Source: Aurelia coerulea
Taxonomy: Eukaryota; Cnidaria; Scyphozoa; Semaeostomeae; Ulmaridae
Length of the DNA stretch: 64,000 bases
Assembly (NCBI GenBank): GCA_039566865.1
Contig: CM076948.1
Coordinates: 20,843,001-20,907,000 of the forward strand
Reading direction: 5' to 3'
A program made the translations under genes and the position numbers. Below the pieces are notes generated by a model. That model made no database searches, was not told where the DNA came from, and saw nothing but the letters and a program-made list of their open reading frames with translations. Shown one piece after another: positions 60,669 through 64,000 of the stretch (position 1 is its first letter; every line of letters starts with the position of its first letter).

Positions 60669-63403
60669 TTTAGGAAAGAAACGAAGTTTACTTTTAGAAG
60701 GCAATCTTAGTAGTGGATTCCCTGTGTTCTAACTAAAAGAAATGTCTGCTGCATGAGCTTTTCGAATTGATAAATCACGAAGAGTTTTGAGACCCAAGGA
60801 AGATAACATCAAGTGCTCCCTTATTTTGGGATCTGTTGTGGAGCTATGGCCTCAAAGTTAGGATATTTGGCGCTTGTCACCATTTCTGCTTTGCCCGCAA
60901 GTGAAACTACGCAAATGACTGTCATTGAGCGAATTGCCCCTTTCTATACCAAAAGAAATCTCATGTTCAAGAGACAGAACGCTCGAAAGATTCAACATCA
61001 CAAATGAAATGATTCATAATTCATATTCGATTCATACCATTGACAATTACGTTCCTTACATCAAACACGAAGCTTGAATGTACCTGCTGTCAACTTTTTC
61101 GTGACGTTAATAAATTCAAAATTAAACCAAAGTTTTGTTTTCAAGTAGTTCGATCCGGTTCGATCCTGATTCATTGGGATGCGTTCAGAGCTTAAGCCTC
61201 GCCGCCATCTTTAGCATATTATCGTCCATTGCTTTATTAAACATAACGATATTATATAAAATATCAATCAAAAGCAAAGGTTCCTCTGAATTGATAAACG
61301 CAACACTAAAAAATTGCAGCACAGGAATCAAATGTTTTAGCCAATCTTTGCTCGTGTGTCATGGCCGAAAACCTCAAAAAACCTCAATTTCACAGATCAA
61401 TCAGGCGGCAAGAAAGCCTAGAAAGCAAAGGAAAGGAAACACCTAGATTTGCAATCGACGCAAAAAAGCGATCTAGTAAAACGTTGTCCCGTAAAGTCCT
61501 CACTCGGGTCGTAATACTCCCCCTTCACCCTCTGGACTACAAAGACTGCACAAGGATCGAGTGACTACGCGTGCAGCTAATCATGACTAGGCCTACTCAA
61601 CTTTTAGTTCCTTTCCAAGAGTTTACTCAATTTTTTTGCAAGCTGAGTTTTTAGAAAATTTGAGCTTTGCTTTTTGATTGATTGAAGACGATCATCTTAA
61701 AAATTAGCAACAAAGAGCTGTTTTGAACTCCACTTGCGTTGCTTTCGTCACGAGTACGCTTTCCAAAATGTTCAAAATTTAAACGAGGGTGGAGAATCCT
61801 GAGATCCCATTGGTCAAAAATTCAGCCAATAAAATCATCAGACCAAGAGTAAAACCATTTATACTTTTTGTCCAGCGAAGGCCAGAAAGATCGGCCTGAA
61901 GACATTTCTTGAAACTGCATTTTTCGAGAGAAACAGGCGGCCGAAAGATAAAAAAATTGATGAGGATCATTTGAGATTTTATCTTGCGAATAAATCATCA
62001 ACATCGACTTTGTTTGCGATTTTTCTTGGCCTGTCAAATGTGAATAGTTTTTTGGCGCAACCAGTATAATTTAACTGAAATAGACAAACTTCTAAAGATA
62101 GCAGAGCATGTAACGATAAAATATAACATATTGCGTAATTCCTGAGAGAGATAACTTCCCACAATCTAACTTTGATAAGGAAATTTTATCACAAGATGAC
62201 AGCCTAAGAAAAATGCTTTTAGCGTTGGCAAACTTGAAAGATAACACATCGTAAAAATCACTGATCTGAGTTCATCTTATCATGTAAAAGTCTGGTCTTG
62301 CAAACCAAATTACTTCTTACGAAAAAAGTTGCGATTTTCATCAATAAATTATGAGAAATTGGACGTGTTTCATCTGAAACTTTAATTGAAAAATGAATGT
62401 CGTTTAGAGCAAGAACAAATATTTAGGAGGGACTATTTGCTAGAATGATAATTCTGGCAAACATTTGCCTTGTAGGCTGGCAAAATTCAAACTAAATCGC
62501 TTTAGCAATTATACATAAGATTACATACCATGCGCTTTAACTTTAAAATGCTTTAAAGCTGGTTTCTCAAAATTGTAGAAACGCGCAAGAAAGCTTAAGT
62601 GATTATTTGGTTGGGCATCCTTTTAATATGGTAAAAAACTTGTTTGCTTTCACCTACACTCCACTGAAGCGGTCGAATTGACGTCTGCTTAAAAGCCTTA
62701 ACTAAAGCTGACTCTGTCGACTCATACCTTAGCGTAGTTTCTCTCCAATGAACTGATATGTCGCTACAACTACGAGCATTTTACCTGTTTCCCTGCTCTT
62801 CCAGAAACGGATTAGCCTCGTCCTAATCCAGCATAGCCTAAATCAGCAGCAATTTTCTTCTCAAAACCACCGAACATCAAACGCTTTCAAAAAGTAGTTT
62901 CCTGAACCGCTGCTCTGACAAAGAAGCCATCAGTACTTACATGGGTGTTTCTTCGAGCCATTGAAGCAAAAACTCCTTGCTTAGAGATGCAAAAAATCTC
63001 CTAAATGGACTCGAAGCTTTGAGATTTTAATCGTATCAATCGAATGCTTGATCAAATTTTGCACTCTGGTTGGTCAGAACCAAAACATTAGCCCCGCGGA
63101 AATCTTTACCGTTTTCAGACGAGTTTGGGAATGATTCCCTTACTGAAGCAACAACAACAATATCAATTCAATTCAATGCAACAAGCGTATGTGAAGGGAC
63201 TTAAATGGTGAGTCTTCTGGCTCTCTGCGTTTGCCATGAGATTCCAAACCTACTTATCAAATCTCAGTAGAACTATCTGAATAGTCATACCGAAGACTAT
63301 GAAATGAAACGAAGACACAGAAACCAAAACTTCTTCAGCGAATGATTTGAGAAAAACCATGAAACATTTTGCCCTCTTGGCCACTCACCTACATAATGCC
63401 GGT
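60669..63403. other. Intergenic, no convincing gene
   Basis: Only short overlapping ORFs, none with recognisable motifs. The phrase KRSYHFGEKRS-like around 60640 belongs to the hairpin. Splice-supported exons could not be built. Confidence 0.4.
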
Positions 63404-63790
63404 AGAATTTCAAGATTGTGCAAGGGCGCTACCTTGTGGGAACTGTGTTTATTCCCAGTACTGTTTTCGTGACCCAATACACAGAGTAATTGGTGTCCTC
63501 TTAATCAGGAATTTTCCAGCTGTAACGTCTATTAGTGTTGACCAATCAAAAATCACGCTGTCTGGCCCCTATGGTCATCTCATATAACAGTTATCTCGTA
63601 TTACATCAACACCGGAATTTGAAACAATAAAGATACGTCCTTCTGACTTTGACAGGACAGACTCTGTGTACTGGGTCACGAAAACAGTACTGGGAATAAA
63701 CACAGTTCCTACAAGGTAGGTTCCTTTGGATTGTGCAGGAAATATATTCGGCAAGTTAGCACAATCGTAAACTTGAAAATTTACGCTAGC
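63404..63790. repeat. Inverted duplication of an exon-like sequence
   Basis: The right arm (about 63650-63790, minus frame) encodes YLVGTVFIPSTVFVTQYTES within a 93-codon frame. The left arm (about 63404-63487, plus frame) encodes YLVGTVFIPSTVFVTQYTE then a stop, after an internal deletion relative to the right arm. The coding frame is kept in both arms, so this may be a duplicated exon of an unknown gene. Confidence 0.65.
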
Positions 63791-63856
63791 ATAGTATTCT
63801 GCTGGTATCGTGTAAACGCATTCTGCCACAAGGATTTTAAGTTGTTCTTGCCGCAA
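63575..63856 (-). CDS. Possible exon or gene fragment, unrecognised
   Basis: A 93-codon minus frame containing TIPAEYYASVNFQVYDCANL, PSTVFVTQYTES and KSEGRIFIVSNSGVDVIRDN. It has a protein-like composition and an inverted relative next to it. No start or splice context is certain and no family is recognised. Confidence 0.3.
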   Translation of the reverse strand: MRQEQLKILVAECVYTIPAEYYASVNFQVYDCANLPNIFPAQSKGTYLVGTVFIPSTVFVTQYTESVLSKSEGRIFIVSNSGVDVIRDNCYMR

Positions 63857-64000
63857 GGCTATAGGTTATTGTTCACGACATTTACAGTTCATTGAAGGCA
63901 GGGAGCGCTCCCTGATTAAAGGAGTGTTTCGTTGCGCTTTCATTGAAGCTGAATGAGTAAAAATGTTCAGACATGTGTGAACATGTAGGTTCTCAATTAT

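Noticed and set aside
61361..62164. Several ORFs of about 60-70 codons near 61.4-62.2 kb, including one reading FDRPRKIANKVDVDDLFAR
   Set aside because: No recognisable domain, no consistent splice sites and no related copy in the window.

Overview
The window looks like metazoan nuclear DNA, most likely from a cnidarian such as an anthozoan coral. That assignment is inference. The supporting evidence is spliced genes with GT-AG introns and conserved phases, many CR1/jockey-like non-LTR retrotransposon remnants, a Gypsy/Metaviridae element, an intact-looking PIF/Harbinger transposon, tRNA-derived SINEs and a very high load of foldback (palindromic) elements. No prokaryotic gene layout is present and no rRNA gene was seen.

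The main host feature is one minus-strand gene spread over about 50 kb (roughly 51398 down to 1515, possibly running off the left edge). Fifteen exons can be joined with every splice phase compatible. They encode a hydrophobic leader, then two homologous modules of five exons each (50322-43574 and 39248-14237), then a Ser/Thr-rich mucin-like region that includes a 324-bp exon duplicated in tandem. The modules are glycine-rich and have matching intron phases 1,1,1,1,0,1. The product is therefore inferred to be a secreted or surface protein of repeated Gly-rich, possibly beta-helical, units. The initiating exon and the 3' end were not found, and I do not recognise the family.

The introns are filled with mobile DNA. 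The 18-kb intron between 32723 and 14409 holds several decayed RT fragments, a Gypsy element (20178-24776), an unrecognised decayed coding repeat (25640-26690) and a retrotransposon ORF split by a DNA transposon that itself carries a second related element, each with an 8-bp target duplication. Smaller introns hold foldback elements. Five families of these share the same outer end (CCGGGTGTCCCAAAA-like, flanked by TA) but have unrelated arms.

Right of the host gene (52-60.5 kb) lie retrotransposon 3' ends, a composite repeat also present inverted at 35264-35922, and a PIF/Harbinger transposon (55900-58776). The Harbinger element has convergent Myb/SANT-like and DDE transposase ORFs and sits between two parts of a non-LTR element. 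From 60.7 kb to the right edge no convincing gene was found, apart from an inverted duplication of an exon-like sequence at 63404-63790.
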